This document shows, piece after piece, positions 52,206 through 61,679 of a stretch of DNA of 64,000 nucleotides. Both the position numbers and the translations under genes were made by a program. Under the pieces are notes generated by a model, which saw only the letters and a list, made by a program, of their open reading frames with translations, searched no databases and was not told where the DNA came from. Every line of letters begins with the position of its first letter. Within the stretch, counting starts at the first letter, position 1. This DNA comes from Variovorax guangxiensis. Its GTDB lineage: Bacteria > Pseudomonadota > Gammaproteobacteria > Burkholderiales > Burkholderiaceae_C. The DNA is taken from assembly GCF_003952165.1 (NCBI RefSeq), contig NZ_RXFT01000018.1, positions 1 to 64,000 of the forward strand, in the 5' to 3' direction.

Positions 52206-55200
52206 ATGACCCGCAGTTTCATCGCCCACAGCGCGCTGGGCGAGCGCCTGAAGTTCCGCTCGATGACGGGGCAGGAGCGCATTTCCGAGCTGTTCGAGCA
52301 CCGCGTGCGGCTCGTCAGCGACATGCCCAACATCCAGCCCCGGAGCATGCTGGGCGAGGACATGAGCATCGAGGTGAACCTCGCCACCGAACTCGGCGGC
52401 GCCGGCAGCCGCTTCCTGAGCGGGCAGGTCACGCGCTTCGCCTACATCGGCAAGGACGACGGCGACATGTGCGTGTACGAGGCCACGCTGCGCCCCTGGC
52501 TGTGGTACGCCACCCGCCGCTCCGATTTCAGGATCTTCCAGTTCAAGACCGCCCCGCAGATCCTGCAGGAGGTGCTCGCGCCCTACGGCTTCGCCATCGA
52601 CGCGCGGCTCACCGGCAGCTACCGCACCTGGGACTACTGCGTGCAGTACTCGGAGAGCGACTTCAACTTCGCCAGCCGGCTCATGGAGCAGGAGGGCATC
52701 TACTACTTCTTCTCGCACGCGCAGGGCAGCCATCAGCTGGTGCTGTGCGACGGTGCCGATTCGCACACCGAGCTGCCCGCCGGTCCGGTGAGGGTGCCCT
52801 ATCACGCGGGCGTGCTCGCCGCGCAGATCCTCGAGCAGGACTTCGTCGACAGCTGGAGCCATTCGGAGGACATCGCATCGGGCAACTTCGCGGCCGACGA
52901 CTACGACTTCAGGAAGCCGAACGCCGAGATAGACACCGTGCGCCAGCAGCCGGCCGGCCACAGCCGCGACAGCTTCGAGATCTACGACTGGCCCGGCGGC
53001 TACACCGAGCTGGCCGACGGCGAGAACTACGCGCGCCTGCGGCTGGAGCAGCTCGCGGGGCGCCGCGAGCTGGTGAGTGCCGAGGGCAACCTGCGCCACA
53101 TGGCGCCCGGCTACCTCTTCGAGCTGGCGCGCCACCCGAACGCGCAGGAGAACCGCTGCTACCTGATCGAGGCCGTGACCTACGACTTCCAGGAGAACGC
53201 GCTGCGCGTGGTCGGCGCGGCGGACGCCGCCTACAGCGAGTCGACCAGCAGCACCAGCTACCGCCAGAGCTTCGAGGTGCTGCCCGACAGTGCGCCGTAT
53301 CGCCCAGCGCGCGTCACGCCGAAGCCGCGCACCACCGGGCCGCAGACCGCGGTGGTGGTCGGCCCGGCGGGCGAGGAGATCCACACCGACCAGTACGGCC
53401 GCATCAAGGTGCAGTTCCACTGGGACCGCTACGGCAAGCGCGACGAGAACTCCTCGTGCTGGATCCGCGTCTCGCAGACCTGGGCCGGCAGCAACTACGG
53501 CGCGATGCACATCCCGCGCATCGGCCAGGAGGTGATTGTCGATTTCCTCAACGGCGACCCTGACCATCCGATCGTCACCGGCTGCGTCTACAACGCCGCG
53601 CAGATGCCACCGTGGGAGCTGCCGCGCCACAAGACCCAGACCGGCTTCCAGACCCACTGGAGCAAGGGCGGCGGCGGCAAGCACATGCTGCGCTTCGAGG
53701 ACAGCCGCGGCACCGAGCACATCGAGCTGTCGACCGACCACGGCAACACCCACCTGCACATGGGCTATCTGATGAACCAGGGCTCGGGTGTGCAGCGCAG
53801 CTACGGCTTCGAGCTGCGCACCAACGAGTGGGGCTCCATCCGCGCCGACAAGGGCCTTCTGCTGACCACCTACACGCAGGACTTCGCGCAGAAGACCTCG
53901 CGCGACAACCCCGATGGCCACGAGCAGATGGGCGCCACGCTCGCGCAGAGCAACGCGCTCATGCAGGCGGCGGGGCAGGCCGTGGCCGCGACCAAATCGC
54001 TCGTGAGCGCCATGGCCCAGGGCAAGAACCAGACGCTCTCGGGGCTGGTGCAGGGGGTGCAGTCGCTCGGCGGCGTGTCGCAGGCCGTCGCCGCGCTGGC
54101 GGCCGGCGGATCGCCCGAGGCCGGCGTCTCGGACGACCCCGATCCGGCCATGGCAGACGCGCAGCAGATGCTCGACCTCTCGCGCAAGATCGACAAGCCC
54201 GTGGTCTCCATCGTGAGCCCCGAGGGCCAGACGATGATCAGCCCCCGGCCCATCGTGGTGAGCTCGGGGCAGAGCGTGTCGATGCGCTCCGTCTCGGCGC
54301 TGACCATGACCACCGGCGCCCAGCTCACGCAGCTCGCCGCCAAGGGCATGCTCACGCAGGTGAGCGAGGGCGGGCAGATCAACGTGGTGTCCGACGGCGA
54401 CATCGTCTCCCACGCCGGTGCCGGTGCGATCAACCTGGTGTCGAAGACCGACGCCTCCGTCACCTCCACCGCGGCCAACGCGAACCTCACCGGGCAGAAG
54501 TCGGTGGTGATCCAGGCGGCGGAGCAGGACGTGTTCGTCACCGCGAAGACCAGCATCTCGCTGATCTGCGGCAAGTCGTCGATCGTGCTGCTGGCGGACG
54601 GCACGGTGCAGATCAACGGGGTGAAGGGGCTGGTGAACTTCACGGACAACCTGGACCAGCGGGGCGGGAAGATCTTCCTGAATTGCGATGCGCCAATTGG
54701 GGCAGCAAGTCAGGAGGAGGCAGCAGAGGAAGCGGATTTGATGGCACCTGCGCCTGCTATTACTGCGACAGCCGCGCAGGGTACGCCCAAGGGGAAACCT
54801 CTGGCCAAATCCGCTGCGCCGTTGGACTGGACGCCTTCGGGGCTGGGCAACGACGTCGACTGGTACGCAATCCATTCATCCCTGTTGCAAAAACAGCTGA
54901 AGGCGCTGAAGGATGCGCATTGGAAGGCCGTCTACGGCGAAACCGGAAAAGGTTCCTACGTCATTCGAGATGAAGGCCGGATCGTGATAGACGGCAAGTA
55001 CAAGTCGAACGCAATCGGGGCGACGAATGCGTTGGCCCACGAGGTCGGACATGCGTTCTACACACTGCCCCCTGACATCACATCCAAGGAAAGCTATATC
55101 CGGAGCAGCCTGAGCGATGAAGGCGCTGGTGCCGTCAATCAGATCTGGGTTCAGCGCCAGATCCTAAAGGGTACGAACGTGGACATCATGGCTGGATATC

Positions 55201-55379
55201 CGAAGTCAACGATGGATATCTACAACAACGCCTTTGACAAGGCTGCGCAAACAGGCGACTGGGCGCGTGCTCGAAGCACGATGGGCAAGGCAATTGGCAA
55301 GATGACCACCTCCACGACCAATGAGCCGTACACCCAGTACTACGGAAACGGTTACGACAAGCGCTTTGGCGGGCACTAG
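52206..55379 (+). CDS. vgrG: Evolved VgrG with C-terminal HExxH metallopeptidase-like domain
   Basis: A 1057-residue VgrG. The spike part is standard: VQYSESDFNFASRLMEQEG, the OB-fold TDQYGRIKVQFHWDRYG and IPRIGQEVIVDFLNGDPDHP, followed by a DUF2345-type beta-helix to about residue 830. After a Pro/Ala-rich linker, residues about 870-1057 form an extra domain with HEVGH (945-949) in ALAHEVGHAFYTLP and a downstream SDEGAGAVNQ whose Glu could be the third zinc ligand. Base composition drops in this tail, suggesting acquisition. The domain should cut peptide bonds in the target cell. The gene after it is the likely immunity gene. Confidence 0.88.
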   Translation: MTRSFIAHSALGERLKFRSMTGQERISELFEHRVRLVSDMPNIQPRSMLGEDMSIEVNLATELGGAGSRFLSGQVTRFAYIGKDDGDMCVYEATLRPWLWYATRRSDFRIFQFKTAPQILQEVLAPYGFAIDARLTGSYRTWDYCVQYSESDFNFASRLMEQEGIYYFFSHAQGSHQLVLCDGADSHTELPAGPVRVPYHAGVLAAQILEQDFVDSWSHSEDIASGNFAADDYDFRKPNAEIDTVRQQPAGHSRDSFEIYDWPGGYTELADGENYARLRLEQLAGRRELVSAEGNLRHMAPGYLFELARHPNAQENRCYLIEAVTYDFQENALRVVGAADAAYSESTSSTSYRQSFEVLPDSAPYRPARVTPKPRTTGPQTAVVVGPAGEEIHTDQYGRIKVQFHWDRYGKRDENSSCWIRVSQTWAGSNYGAMHIPRIGQEVIVDFLNGDPDHPIVTGCVYNAAQMPPWELPRHKTQTGFQTHWSKGGGGKHMLRFEDSRGTEHIELSTDHGNTHLHMGYLMNQGSGVQRSYGFELRTNEWGSIRADKGLLLTTYTQDFAQKTSRDNPDGHEQMGATLAQSNALMQAAGQAVAATKSLVSAMAQGKNQTLSGLVQGVQSLGGVSQAVAALAAGGSPEAGVSDDPDPAMADAQQMLDLSRKIDKPVVSIVSPEGQTMISPRPIVVSSGQSVSMRSVSALTMTTGAQLTQLAAKGMLTQVSEGGQINVVSDGDIVSHAGAGAINLVSKTDASVTSTAANANLTGQKSVVIQAAEQDVFVTAKTSISLICGKSSIVLLADGTVQINGVKGLVNFTDNLDQRGGKIFLNCDAPIGAASQEEAAEEADLMAPAPAITATAAQGTPKGKPLAKSAAPLDWTPSGLGNDVDWYAIHSSLLQKQLKALKDAHWKAVYGETGKGSYVIRDEGRIVIDGKYKSNAIGATNALAHEVGHAFYTLPPDITSKESYIRSSLSDEGAGAVNQIWVQRQILKGTNVDIMAGYPKSTMDIYNNAFDKAAQTGDWARARSTMGKAIGKMTTSTTNEPYTQYYGNGYDKRFGGH

Positions 55380-55408
55380 CCGCCGAGGGATGAATTTACA
55401 GACAGGTA

Positions 55409-55858
55409 GTGAGGCGAGCAGTGACTCAAGCGGCAATAACTTTGTGGCTGGCGATCGACATGCTGGTGGCGCAGATTCCATTTTCGAAAGCGAAGGTCGA
55501 GAGTGTCGTCTCGACCCAGCTTTCAGATACCAACGCGCCGGGTGGAGAAGTTTTCCAGTTCTTCGAGGGAACCCCGGTGCGCTTTGAGGATGGCGTCGAG
55601 GTTTCGAAGTTCGACCTCCGGATCAAGCGCGAAGGGGCGCATCCGGGATTCCTCGTTCTCGAAGTGCAAGGGCGCTGTGTGCCGCTGGACGAGGTCAAGC
55701 GGCACTACGTCGATCTCGCCATCACGGATGTACCGCGAGGCAGGTCCATGAACGAAGCGACGAGCTACACCGCCACGCTCGGCTGGGGAAGACTTTCGTT
55801 CGGCTTCAGGGAGAAGAACCCTGGATGTCTGGCGTTCATTGCCTTCAATCCTTCCTGA
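55409..55858 (+). CDS. Probable immunity protein for the VgrG metallopeptidase
   Basis: A 149-residue protein of no family I recognise, starting at GTG (a second GTG lies at 55421). The N-terminus AITLWLAIDMLVAQIPF is hydrophobic and may be an export signal or anchor, which would place the protein in the periplasm where a delivered peptidase could act. The rest is a predicted beta-rich domain (VSKFDLRIKREGAHPGFLVL, TSYTATLGWGRLSFGFREKN). It follows the effector-carrying VgrG by 29 bases. The immunity role is inferred from position only. Confidence 0.6.
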   Translation: MRRAVTQAAITLWLAIDMLVAQIPFSKAKVESVVSTQLSDTNAPGGEVFQFFEGTPVRFEDGVEVSKFDLRIKREGAHPGFLVLEVQGRCVPLDEVKRHYVDLAITDVPRGRSMNEATSYTATLGWGRLSFGFREKNPGCLAFIAFNPS

Positions 55859-55884
55859 CCGCATTGAGCCGAAGAGCACCCCGC

Positions 55885-56328
55885 ATGCGCTACCACCTCA
55901 ACGAAGGCCAGTTCGACATCCCCGAAGACGGCCGCATCGACCGCTCGATGAACGTCCTCGCGATGCCCGATGGGTCGGGCACCACGCTCATCGTGAGCCG
56001 CGACGCGCTGCGAACGCAGGAAACCCTGGCGCAGTTCGTCACGCGGCAGATGAACGACCTGACGCGCCAGGTGAGCCAGCTCAAGGAGGTGTCGCGCACC
56101 GACATCGCCGTGGGCCCGGCGATCGCGAGCCTGCACGCCATCGAGCTGGTGACGCAGTTCAAGCAGAACGGCCAGGCGCTGCATCAACGCCAGGCCGTGT
56201 TCCTGCTGCCGCAGGACCCGGGCGGCAGGAGCGTGCTGATCCTCACGGCCAGCAGCCCCGTGCCCTTCGATGCCGAGGCGATCGCGCTGTGGCGGCGCGT
56301 GCTCGAGAGCTTCCAGCCGAGGGCCTGA
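55885..56328 (+). CDS. Eag-type chaperone (DcrB/DUF1795)
   Basis: A 147-residue DUF1795/DcrB-like protein (MRYHLNEGQFDIPEDGRIDR, MNVLAMPDGSGTTLIVSRD, LHQRQAVFLLPQD). Members encoded next to PAAR-containing Rhs toxins are Eag chaperones that shield the toxin's N-terminal transmembrane helices before loading on VgrG. It lies 6 bases upstream of exactly such an Rhs gene. No signal peptide, consistent with a cytoplasmic chaperone. The ATG chosen starts the conserved domain. Confidence 0.87.
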   Translation: MRYHLNEGQFDIPEDGRIDRSMNVLAMPDGSGTTLIVSRDALRTQETLAQFVTRQMNDLTRQVSQLKEVSRTDIAVGPAIASLHAIELVTQFKQNGQALHQRQAVFLLPQDPGGRSVLILTASSPVPFDAEAIALWRRVLESFQPRA

Positions 56329-56334
56329 GGCGCC

Positions 56335-59300
56335 ATGGCCGGCCAACCAGCTGCACGCCTGCACGACCCCATTGCCCACACCAACGCGCACGCGCGCTTC
56401 TGGGCCAAGTTCGCCGGCGGACTGATCGGCGGCATCGCCGTGGGCTTCGCGGTGGGCGTGGCAGCAGCGGCCGTGGTCGGCACCGGTGGGCTCGCCGGGC
56501 CGCTGGTGGCGGGCGCGGTGGTCGTGGGCGCGCGCATGGCCGGCGGCTACGTCGGCGCGAGCCTGGGCGAGTCGATCGCCGATGCGCTGGTGCCCGAGAC
56601 GCTCACCGTGACCGGGATGATCACCAGCGGATCGTCGGACGTGTTCATCGGCGGCAAGGCCCTGGGCGCGGCGCGGGCCTCGCCCGACGCTCCCATGGAC
56701 ACGGTGAGTTGCAAGAACGACTCGCCGCAGATTCTTCTTGCCGAGGGCGCGGAGACCGTGTTCATCAACATGGGCGTGGCCTCGCGCAAGGACGACCACA
56801 CCGAGTGCGGCGCCAAGGTGAGCGACGGGGCGCCCACGGTCTTCATCGGCGGGCCGACCGCGCGCGTGCGGGATGTGGCCGACGAGGTGCCGCTCATCTC
56901 CAAGGTGCTGGTGACCATCTTCAACCTGGTCATGATCTATCGCGGCCTGCGCTGCCTGCCCAAGCTCGCGCGGCAGGGCAAGAACGCGCTGCCTTGCCTG
57001 ATCGAAGGAGCGGTGGGGCTTGGCATGGGCATCCACGGCATGGTCAGCTCCTTCGGCAATCCGGTGCATGCGGCCACGGGCGGCAAGTTCCTGGGCGGCG
57101 AGAGCGAGCTCGACTTCAGCCTGCCGGGGCCGTTGCCCATCGCATGGCAGCGCTTCTACAGCAGCCACGACCTGCGCCGCGACGGCCCGCTGGGGCAGGG
57201 CTGGAGCCTGCCCTATTCGATGGAACTGCGGCTGGGCAGCGACGACGAAGGCCAGCCCGTGGTCACGCTCATCGACGAGCAGGGCCGGCCGATGGTGCTG
57301 CCCGGCATCGAGCCCGGCACGCGGCAGTACAGCCTGCGCGACGGGCTCGACCTGTGCCGCACCGAAGGCGGCCACTACTTCATCCATGTGCCGGGCGGGT
57401 TGTTCTTCCTGTTCGAGCCACCAGCCGAAGGCGAGCCGCGCGTCCAGACGCTGAAGCTCGCGCGGCTGGAAGACCGCAACGGCAACTTCATCGACCTGCG
57501 CCACGACGCGCTGGGCCGGCTGGTCGAGCTGACCGACAGCACCGGCCGGCTGCTGGCGCTTGAGTACGCGGGCGAGAGCCGCCGGGTGTGCGCGGTGCGC
57601 CTGGCCGCCGGCGCATCCGGCGAGCTGCCGGGCCTGCTGGTGACCTACAGGCACGACGCCGAAGGCAGGCTGCTCGAGGTGACCGACCGCAACGGCGCGG
57701 TGGTGCGCCGCTTCGGCTACGACGCCCAGGGCCTCATGGACTTCCATGCCGACGCCGCAGGGCTGGAATGCCGCTACGAGTGGCGCGGCCAGGGCGGCGA
57801 AGCCCACGTGGTCCGCCACTGGACCAACGACGGCGAGAGCTACACCGTCCGGCGCGTGCCGCCTGCCGCGGACGACGCGCTGGCGCTGGGCCAAACACTG
57901 GTCGTCGACCAGCTCGGACGCGAGTACGCCTGGCACTGGAATGCCGACCAACAGGTCACCGACTACATCGACGCGGCGGGCCGGCAATGGCATGCGCAGT
58001 ACAACGAGCTGCGCCAGCTCGTCGCCATCACCGAGCCCGGCGGTGCCACCACGCGCTGCACCTACGACCCCATGGGCTTCATGGCCAGCCGCACCGATGC
58101 GCTGGGCCGCACGCAGAGCACCGGCTGGACCGAGTTCGGCGAGCCCTGGCGGCAGACCCTCGCGGACGGCAGCACCTGGACCTACGCCTACAGCGACCAG
58201 GGCAACATGGTGCGCGAGACCGACCCGCTGGGCCATACCACCGAGTACGCCTACGACAGGCGGGGCCTGCCAATCGTGGTGACCGACGGCAAGGGCGGCA
58301 CCAACCGCATGACGTGGAACGATTGCGCGCAGCTGCTTTCGCTGACCGACTGCTCCGGCAAGACCACGCGCTATGCATACGACGGCTGGGGCCACCTGCA
58401 GACCGTGACCGATGCCATGGGCCAGCGCACGCGATTGACGCACGACGCCATGGGGCGGCTGCTGTCGGTGTCGCAGCCCGACCAGAGCCACCAGTCGTTG
58501 CGCCGCGATGCGGCCGGCTGCATCGTCGCCGCCACCGATGCGCTGAGCCGCAGCACGCATTTCGCGCTCGGCCTGCGCGGCCAGCCGCTGGTGCGGCAGG
58601 ACGCCGAGGGGCGCCGCATCGCCTGGCACTACGACGGCGGCCAGCGCCTGCAGGCGATCGTCAACGAGAACGGCCTGCACTTCGAGTTCGCGCGGGACGC
58701 CGCCGACCGCGTGGTTGAAGAGCGTCGCGTGGGCGGCACACGCGTGCAGGTGGAATACGACGCCAACGGCTGGCCGGTGTGCATCACCCATGTACCGGGC
58801 ATCGGCGACGACGACCTCGCACTGCATGAAGGCGCCGAACCGCATCGCGCGGCCGGCCCCCTGCGTACCGAACTGCTGCGCGATGCCGTGGGCCGCCTCG
58901 TCGAGAAGCGCACCGGGCGCCACTGCTACCGCTACAGCTACGACCAGCTGGACCGCCTGACCGAAGCAACGAAGCTGAAAGCGCAGCAACCCGGTACGGC
59001 TGGCGAGCCGCGCGCGCTGCATCGAACCACATTCGTCTACGACAAGCTCGGGCGGCTCGTCGAAGAGACGGCCATCGACGAGCTCACCGGCGAGACCCAC
59101 ACCCTGCACCACGCGCACGACGAACTCGGCAACCGCACGCAGACCGTTCTGCCCGCCATCGCTTCGCAGCCGGGCGTGCAGCGCGCGCTGAACTACCTGT
59201 ACTACGGCTCTGGGCACCTGCATCAGGTCAACTTGTCGCAGCAGCATGGCGACGCACCCGTGGTGCACCAGCTGATCAGCGACATCGAGCGCGACGACCT

Positions 59301-60855
59301 GCATCGCGAAGTGGCGCGCAGTCAGGGCGCACTGCACACGCGCTTTGCGCTGGACCCACTGGGCCGGCGGGCCGCGTCGTGGTGTCGCCCCGGCGGACTG
59401 GATTCGGCATTCACTACGCAAGACCCGAGCTGGCGCCAGGCCATCGACGCCGCGGGCACCCCCGGGGCCCGCCTTCTCGACGGGCTGATGAAGGAATACA
59501 GCTACGACCCCGTGGGCGAGCTGCGGCAGAGCCGCCATTCGCTCCAGGGCACGACGGGGCACCGATACGACGCAACCGGCCGCATCGAAGAAAGCGTGCG
59601 CGGCGCGGCCAACAGCGAGCGCTTTGCCTACGACCCCGCAGGCAACCTGCTCGACGCATCAACCGCGCCCGGCTACGTGCGCGACAACCTCGTGCGCGTT
59701 TTCGAGGACAAGCGCTACAGCTACGACGGCCACGGCCGGCTGGTGCGCAAGCTGTCGGGCAGGCACACCGACCAGCGCTTCGAGTGGGACGACGAAAGCC
59801 GCCTCGTGGCCGTGCACACCACGCGGCGCCCGGGCACGCCCGAAGCCACCACGCAGGTCACGCGCTTCGACTACGACGCGATCGGGCGGCGCGTGGCCAA
59901 GCACGATGCGTTCGGCAGCACGCGGTTTGTCTGGGAGGGGATGCGGCTGATCGAGGAGCGCAGGGGGGCTCAGGTGGTTAGCTATGTGTACGAGGCTGGG
60001 AGCTATGTGCCGGTGGCACGGTTGGATGCAAGGGCCGAGCCCGCTCACCACGACGCTCCGGTCGCGCAGGTCTTTCACTTTCACAACGGACCTACAGGCC
60101 TGCCCGAGGAGCTGAGCAACAACAGCGGAAGCCTGTGCTGGCGCGCAAGCTATCGTACCTGGGGTGCGACCGTTGCAGAGAACTGGGAGGTCGCCTCACT
60201 GAACGGGCGTCCCCTGAGCGCTGTCGAGGACTCCCCCGAAACCTTCACGCAGAACCTGCGCTTCCAGGGCCAGTATCTGGATCGGGACACGGGGTTGCAC
60301 TACAACACTTTCAGGTTCTATGACCCAGACATCGGGCGGTTCATCAGCTCAGACCCGATCGGCCTCGCTGGCGGACTGAATCTCCAGAGCTACGCGCCTA
60401 ACCCGGTGATGTGGGTCGATCCATGGGGGTGGAGTTGTACCTTTGATAGCCGTGCCAAACGCTGGCGGGACGTGCTGACCGGGAAGTTCACCAAACGACC
60501 GATTGACCCCTCTGAATTGGTGAACAGTGGAAAAGTGAAGTACTCGGACATTGACCAGTGGGCAAAAGGTGGCGGTCTCACCGATGTGTGGCGTCCGGAT
60601 CCAAACCGCTTTCCCGCCGGAGGGTACAAGTACGAGTCGACTGGCCCAGGCTACAACTATCGGGTGCATGGTCATGGAGCCGATCCGGTCGCGCCCGCCG
60701 GCGGCAACTCGTCGGCCGGGGCTACGACGTCGATTGCCAGGCGGCCGGTCGCTGGTGGCGGATTCGAGAACTTTCGCACCGACGGAACATGGGGCACATT
60801 TGCGAGCGACAGGAATGGCGCGCACATTCCGACCACAGGGTCCCCTTATCCATGA
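56335..60855 (+). CDS. PAAR-Rhs polymorphic toxin
   Basis: A 1506-residue Rhs effector. The N-terminus has a prePAAR motif AARLHDPIAH (6-15), then glycine/alanine-rich transmembrane helices (about 22-85) and a PAAR domain (VTGMITSGSSDVFIGGKALG, GAPTVFIGGPTARVRD). The middle carries many YD repeats and the Rhs core end RFYDPDIGRFISSDPIGLAG, NLQSYAPNPVMWVDPWGW. The last 140 residues or so are the variable toxin tip, with YKYESTGPGYNYRVHGHGAD and GAHIPTTGSPYP; I do not identify its activity firmly, though the His-Gly-His patch suggests an RNase- or nuclease-like toxin. It is fed by the upstream Eag chaperone. Confidence 0.93.
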   Translation: MAGQPAARLHDPIAHTNAHARFWAKFAGGLIGGIAVGFAVGVAAAAVVGTGGLAGPLVAGAVVVGARMAGGYVGASLGESIADALVPETLTVTGMITSGSSDVFIGGKALGAARASPDAPMDTVSCKNDSPQILLAEGAETVFINMGVASRKDDHTECGAKVSDGAPTVFIGGPTARVRDVADEVPLISKVLVTIFNLVMIYRGLRCLPKLARQGKNALPCLIEGAVGLGMGIHGMVSSFGNPVHAATGGKFLGGESELDFSLPGPLPIAWQRFYSSHDLRRDGPLGQGWSLPYSMELRLGSDDEGQPVVTLIDEQGRPMVLPGIEPGTRQYSLRDGLDLCRTEGGHYFIHVPGGLFFLFEPPAEGEPRVQTLKLARLEDRNGNFIDLRHDALGRLVELTDSTGRLLALEYAGESRRVCAVRLAAGASGELPGLLVTYRHDAEGRLLEVTDRNGAVVRRFGYDAQGLMDFHADAAGLECRYEWRGQGGEAHVVRHWTNDGESYTVRRVPPAADDALALGQTLVVDQLGREYAWHWNADQQVTDYIDAAGRQWHAQYNELRQLVAITEPGGATTRCTYDPMGFMASRTDALGRTQSTGWTEFGEPWRQTLADGSTWTYAYSDQGNMVRETDPLGHTTEYAYDRRGLPIVVTDGKGGTNRMTWNDCAQLLSLTDCSGKTTRYAYDGWGHLQTVTDAMGQRTRLTHDAMGRLLSVSQPDQSHQSLRRDAAGCIVAATDALSRSTHFALGLRGQPLVRQDAEGRRIAWHYDGGQRLQAIVNENGLHFEFARDAADRVVEERRVGGTRVQVEYDANGWPVCITHVPGIGDDDLALHEGAEPHRAAGPLRTELLRDAVGRLVEKRTGRHCYRYSYDQLDRLTEATKLKAQQPGTAGEPRALHRTTFVYDKLGRLVEETAIDELTGETHTLHHAHDELGNRTQTVLPAIASQPGVQRALNYLYYGSGHLHQVNLSQQHGDAPVVHQLISDIERDDLHREVARSQGALHTRFALDPLGRRAASWCRPGGLDSAFTTQDPSWRQAIDAAGTPGARLLDGLMKEYSYDPVGELRQSRHSLQGTTGHRYDATGRIEESVRGAANSERFAYDPAGNLLDASTAPGYVRDNLVRVFEDKRYSYDGHGRLVRKLSGRHTDQRFEWDDESRLVAVHTTRRPGTPEATTQVTRFDYDAIGRRVAKHDAFGSTRFVWEGMRLIEERRGAQVVSYVYEAGSYVPVARLDARAEPAHHDAPVAQVFHFHNGPTGLPEELSNNSGSLCWRASYRTWGATVAENWEVASLNGRPLSAVEDSPETFTQNLRFQGQYLDRDTGLHYNTFRFYDPDIGRFISSDPIGLAGGLNLQSYAPNPVMWVDPWGWSCTFDSRAKRWRDVLTGKFTKRPIDPSELVNSGKVKYSDIDQWAKGGGLTDVWRPDPNRFPAGGYKYESTGPGYNYRVHGHGADPVAPAGGNSSAGATTSIARRPVAGGGFENFRTDGTWGTFASDRNGAHIPTTGSPYP

Positions 60856-60868
60856 AGCCACGCAGTCC

Positions 60869-61183
60869 ATGAAATCGATCGACTTGTTGTACGAAGACTT
60901 ACAGAACGCGCCCTCGCTGCTTTCCGTGGCTGACGAGGTGCGTTTCATGCTTGGCTTGATGGCGCTCGAGCCCGAAGACATCGCGCGCAACAGCGAGGTT
61001 TTCTTCAAGATCCTGGACCAGCTCGAAGATTCCCACACTACGGGCTGGGGCCATGCCTCCGAGGATTCCGAGTCCGTGAAGATATTCGAGCGCTTTGCTT
61101 CATTCCTGGAAAGACTGGCGGTGTACATTCCTGCTCAGCAGGAGTGGCTCGACAGTGCGGCAGAGAACTTCCGTCTCCGGTGA
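60869..61183 (+). CDS. Probable immunity protein for the Rhs toxin
   Basis: A 104-residue acidic, helical, cytoplasmic protein (MKSIDLLYEDLQNAPSLLSV at the start, LEPEDIARNSEVFFKILDQL in the middle). It begins 13 bases after the Rhs stop, the standard place for the cognate immunity gene. The lack of an export signal agrees with a toxin acting in the cytoplasm. I do not recognise a named family. Function is inferred from position. Confidence 0.65.
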   Translation: MKSIDLLYEDLQNAPSLLSVADEVRFMLGLMALEPEDIARNSEVFFKILDQLEDSHTTGWGHASEDSESVKIFERFASFLERLAVYIPAQQEWLDSAAENFRLR

Positions 61184-61208
61184 AACGGAGGCTGGTGAAG
61201 TACGTCGA

Positions 61209-61679
61209 ATGTTGAAGAAAGCCATCGCCGGGCAGCTCGACCTTCTGCGCTACCTCGAGCGAGGCGCCGTGCATCTGGCCGCGGGCATGAGCATTCCGGA
61301 GCAAAAAGCCTGCGAGCAAGAGGCCGACGAGCAATGGCGCACGGGGTCGGGGATCGTGTACACCTTCGACTTCGACGGCTGGAGCGTCAACTTTCACTTC
61401 GACAGTGATGAACGCTTTTCGCACGACACCATCGACTTTTTCGGCGATTGCGAATTGCCCGGCTTCGCGGACATCGCTGGACCGTCGCAAGCCGCGTTCG
61501 CCGTCGAGGGTGCGGCAAGCTTCGACCTAGGCGATGAGCAGGTGGTTCTGCTTCCATCTGGCGTCACGGCTCATTTCCGCGAAGAGGAGGGCGACGTGCT
61601 GGTGCTGACGAAGCTTGCTGGTGTTCTGCTTCCATACATTGCGCTCGCGGACTATTACCGCTCGATGCTGCAGCGTTGA
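61209..61679 (+). CDS. Unknown small protein downstream of the Rhs module, 1
   Basis: A 156-residue protein not recognised. It starts MLKKAIAGQLDLLRYLERGA, has an acidic aromatic centre (GIVYTFDFDGWSVNFHFDSD) and ends LPYIALADYYRSMLQR. No export signal. It follows the presumed immunity gene by 25 bases, and its stop overlaps the next gene's possible TTG start. Tandem small genes after Rhs tips are often spare immunity genes, which is a possibility here. Confidence 0.55.
   Translation: MLKKAIAGQLDLLRYLERGAVHLAAGMSIPEQKACEQEADEQWRTGSGIVYTFDFDGWSVNFHFDSDERFSHDTIDFFGDCELPGFADIAGPSQAAFAVEGAASFDLGDEQVVLLPSGVTAHFREEEGDVLVLTKLAGVLLPYIALADYYRSMLQR

Noticed and set aside
55765-59562. A 1265-codon minus-strand reading frame opposite the Rhs gene
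   Set aside because: Repeats in it are the shadow of the YD repeats on the plus strand.
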